Shown here in pieces: positions 62,199 to 64,000 of a DNA stretch of 64,000 nt. Location: the NCBI GenBank assembly GCA_009773635.1, contig WSYC01000005.1, forward strand, positions 62,001 through 126,000, read 5' to 3'. A model generated the notes under the pieces. The model searched no databases and had not been told where the DNA came from. It was given only the letters and a program-made list of their open reading frames with translations. This DNA is from Beijerinckiaceae bacterium. GTDB lineage: Bacteria > Pseudomonadota > Alphaproteobacteria > Rhizobiales > Beijerinckiaceae. The stretch's first letter is position 1. Every line of letters starts with the position of its first letter. The translations under genes were made by a program, and so were the position numbers.

Positions 62199-63266
62199 TC
62201 AACTCTCCTTCGGCCGGGGGAGCGCCCCTCTGAATTCCTGATAGCGCCGCGCAAGCTCGATCGCGATCGCGGGCGTCGCATCCATAGGTTCATAGCTATA
62301 GGGATCGATGGCGCCAGAGAAGGGGCGGAGAACCCCCAACCCTTCAAGTCCACGCAAGAATTGATCGATTTTCCGTGATCGGCCGGTCGCGCGGAAGACA
62401 TGCACCGGTTTGCCGGTGGCGAGCGCCTCGCCGATCATGTTGACCGATTCCGCTGTCACCACCAACGCATCCGCGTTGGCGAGCAGGGCGCGATAGGGGT
62501 TGTCGGCCAGGTTGTCAGGATTTCGGCCATCCCAGAACCAGCCGCCACTGGCCTCGATCCGCGTGCGGGCTGCCTCCGCCAATTCCGGTGGCGTGCGGCG
62601 CGAGGTGGTCGCCATGATGCCGACGCCGCTCTGCGCAAGGTGGCCGAGAACATCCCAGAAGCGGCGGATATCCGCGTCGGTGAAGTGGAAATCCTTGGAA
62701 GTGCCGCCGATCAACACCGCGACACGCGGGGTCCTGAGGGCGGCAATCGGTGCGGGCGGATCGGAGCGCAGGGCGGAAAGACTCTCCGGCGTGATCCGGT
62801 GCGGGGAGGTGAGGGTTGTCATCACGTTGTCCCCGCGCAGGCGATCGTGTTCCGGCACCCAGAGGAAATCCGCGATGCCGGCGTCCGTGCGCGGATCTTT
62901 CAGAAAAACCGTGAAGGTCCGCCCGCCCGAAGCCCGCTTGATCGCAGGAAGATATGGCGCGGCCCGACGCCCGGAGGCAATCACGAGATCGGGAAACGGC
63001 GGTTGCAGCGGGCCTCCCGCCCGGCCGGGCGCCTCCGCAGGATCAAGGGCGAGAAAGGGCAACCGCCAGCTCAGCGGCATCAGCCAGGCCCATGGCGCAC
63101 GCGGAGCAATCACTTTCTCGATCGGCTTCAACCCCAGCCGCTCGGCGATGCCGAGGCATTGGGCGAGATCGCCGGCCTTGCCATCCGTCAGCACCCAGCA
63201 GGAAGTGCCGCCGAGGGAGGATCGGGCAAGGGCCAAGGCCGATGGTGGTGAGGGCGCAGCAGGCAA
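62199..63266 (-). CDS. ELM1-like protein (mitochondrial-fission ELM1 family)
   Basis: A 355-residue protein of the family named after plant ELM1, widespread in alphaproteobacteria. Marks: W-V-L-T-D-G-K-A-G-D, D-L-V-I-A-S-G-R-R-A-A, L-I-G-G-T-S-K-D-F, and T-A-E-S-V-N-M-I-G-E-A-L-A-T-G-K-P-V. The fold resembles GT-B glycosyltransferases, so a sugar-transfer role is plausible but unproven. TTG start at 63266 with GGAAG 7 bases upstream. Confidence 0.87.
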   Translation of the reverse strand: MPAAPSPPSALALARSSLGGTSCWVLTDGKAGDLAQCLGIAERLGLKPIEKVIAPRAPWAWLMPLSWRLPFLALDPAEAPGRAGGPLQPPFPDLVIASGRRAAPYLPAIKRASGGRTFTVFLKDPRTDAGIADFLWVPEHDRLRGDNVMTTLTSPHRITPESLSALRSDPPAPIAALRTPRVAVLIGGTSKDFHFTDADIRRFWDVLGHLAQSGVGIMATTSRRTPPELAEAARTRIEASGGWFWDGRNPDNLADNPYRALLANADALVVTAESVNMIGEALATGKPVHVFRATGRSRKIDQFLRGLEGLGVLRPFSGAIDPYSYEPMDATPAIAIELARRYQEFRGALPRPKES

Positions 63267-63450
63267 GGGCGGTCTTCCGGTTCAGGCAGGCAGGTTCAAG
63301 CGGCTTTATGTAACATAAGACTTCGGGTTGCCGTTCTCGCGCAATTTCTATACGCCTCGCGGGGCGGTTATTGTCCGCCACGATGCTGATGTCTACCGGG
63401 CAAGCCGGGGGCAGGGCACCGCGCCCCCGATTTTCATACCCGGTTGGTCT

Positions 63451-63927
63451 ATGCAGCGCACCCTCACCCTTGATGCCATCGACTGGAAGATCCTCGGCGA
63501 ACTGCAGGCCGATGGCGCGCTCACCAATGTGGAACTGGCCCGAAGGGTGGGGCTCACACCGCCACCCTGCCTCCGGCGCGTTCATGCCTTGCGGGAGGCG
63601 GGCTATATCCAGGCCTACCGCGCGATTCTCGATGCGCCGCGGCTCGGATATTCCGTTGTGTGCTTTGCCTTCGTGCATCTTGCGAGTCAGGCGGAGAGCG
63701 ATCTCGCGGCATTCCACGCCAAGGTTTCCGGCTGGAAGAGCGTGCGCGAATGCTGGACGCTCTCGGGTGACTTCGATTTCCTGATGAAATGCGTCACCGA
63801 AGACCTGCCGAGCCTTCAGGCCTTCATCTCCGACATCACCGCGACGCCGAACGTGCGCAACGTGCGCACGGCGCTGGCGCTCGGCAAGGTGAAAGACGAG
63901 GGCATGGTGCCGATTTCCAGAGGGTGA
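63451..63927 (+). CDS. Lrp/AsnC-family regulator
   Basis: A 158-residue regulator. An N-terminal helix-turn-helix (I-D-W-K-I-L-G-E-L-Q-A-D-G ... L-A-R-R-V-G-L-T-P-P-P-C-L-R-R-V) and a C-terminal RAM ligand domain are complete. The ATG at 63451 is chosen to match the family start; the ribosome site is weak. Divergent from the ELM1-trxB operon across 184 bases. Confidence 0.9.
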   Translation: MQRTLTLDAIDWKILGELQADGALTNVELARRVGLTPPPCLRRVHALREAGYIQAYRAILDAPRLGYSVVCFAFVHLASQAESDLAAFHAKVSGWKSVRECWTLSGDFDFLMKCVTEDLPSLQAFISDITATPNVRNVRTALALGKVKDEGMVPISRG

Positions 63928-63931
63928 TGGC

Positions 63932-64000
63932 TCAGTTCAGCCCGCGCACGATCCAGTAGGCGAAGTTGCCGGTCAGCGCCTCGACGCGCCGCGGCTCGCT
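63932..64000 (-). CDS. 3' end of an unidentified gene
   Basis: The last 22 codons, encoding E-P-R-R-V-E-A-L-T-G-N-F-A-Y-W-I-V-R-G-L before the last Asn and the stop at 63932, of a gene that enters from the right edge. Frame and codon use fit a real gene but the fragment is too short to name. Convergent with the Lrp-type gene. Confidence 0.5.
   Translation of the reverse strand, partial: SEPRRVEALTGNFAYWIVRGLN

Overview
The window is a GC-rich, gene-dense chromosomal stretch from an alphaproteobacterium, most likely of the order Hyphomicrobiales (Rhizobiales). Four things point there: the petABC (fbcFBC) operon together with a MarR/OmpR/kinase set of PetP-PetR type; the order prs / rplY-pth-ychF and the order uvrC-pgsA-moaD-moaE; the proC-ybjN-ubiK / lgt-methyltransferase-pgeF block; and 22-kDa outer-membrane barrel proteins that begin A-A-D-L-P and end in Y-[RK]-F. 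I found no tRNA, rRNA, CRISPR array, insertion sequence or phage gene. Most of the window is core housekeeping DNA.

Layout: 0-2.6 kb holds cytochrome bc1 (petA partial, petB, petC). 2.7-10 kb holds purine salvage and ribosome/translation genes (apt, mtnN, MaoC protein, ychF, pth, rplY, prs), interrupted by a two-gene insert with a caspase-like small protein. 10-13.4 kb is a run of envelope and secreted proteins (lipoprotein, exported PAAR-like protein, M24-fold enzyme, two paralogous small secreted proteins). 13.6-17.1 kb is uvrC (frameshifted by a 7-bp tandem duplication), pgsA, moaD and moaE. 17.2-22.1 kb is signalling: a double-receiver protein, ilvE, then a PetP-like MarR regulator, a PetR-like response regulator and its kinase. 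22.1-29.8 kb is csaA, a TetR regulator, proC, ybjN, ubiK, lgt, a MidA/NDUFAF7-type methyltransferase, pgeF, an SDR and a glycosyltransferase. 30-38.5 kb is envelope and stress functions (two outer-membrane barrels, a GST, rlmJ, an RNase T2 coupled to a small secreted protein, an aldo/keto reductase, an extensin-like lipoprotein, an amidase). 38.5-47 kb has several small proteins, an HD-GYP/PilZ c-di-GMP pair, uvrB and a NIT-domain chemoreceptor. 47-58 kb is the DUF1800/DUF1501 pair, SemiSWEET, a sugar dehydrogenase with a Bug-type binding protein, an aminotransferase, an M15-type peptidase, a DMT exporter and an acyl-CoA ligase. 57.7-64 kb is msrP, a rearranged patch of interleaved repeats carrying two unrelated small genes, then lysR, trxB, an ELM1-like gene and an Lrp-type regulator.

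The most interesting points are: (1) the msrP-lysR junction, where 3' tails of both genes are duplicated in interleaved order and each pair of tails encloses a different cargo gene; (2) uvrC broken by a perfect 7-bp tandem duplication; (3) a caspase-fold (clan CD) candidate inserted into the otherwise conserved prs/rplY cluster; (4) a Sec-exported PAAR-like protein without histidines in its mature part and away from any type VI genes; (5) an identical 16-bp element at matching distances upstream of a PepSY-like gene and an HD-GYP gene; and (6) two clean palindromic operator candidates, one before petP and one before the acyl-CoA ligase. Functions are read from motifs and family knowledge, without any database search.
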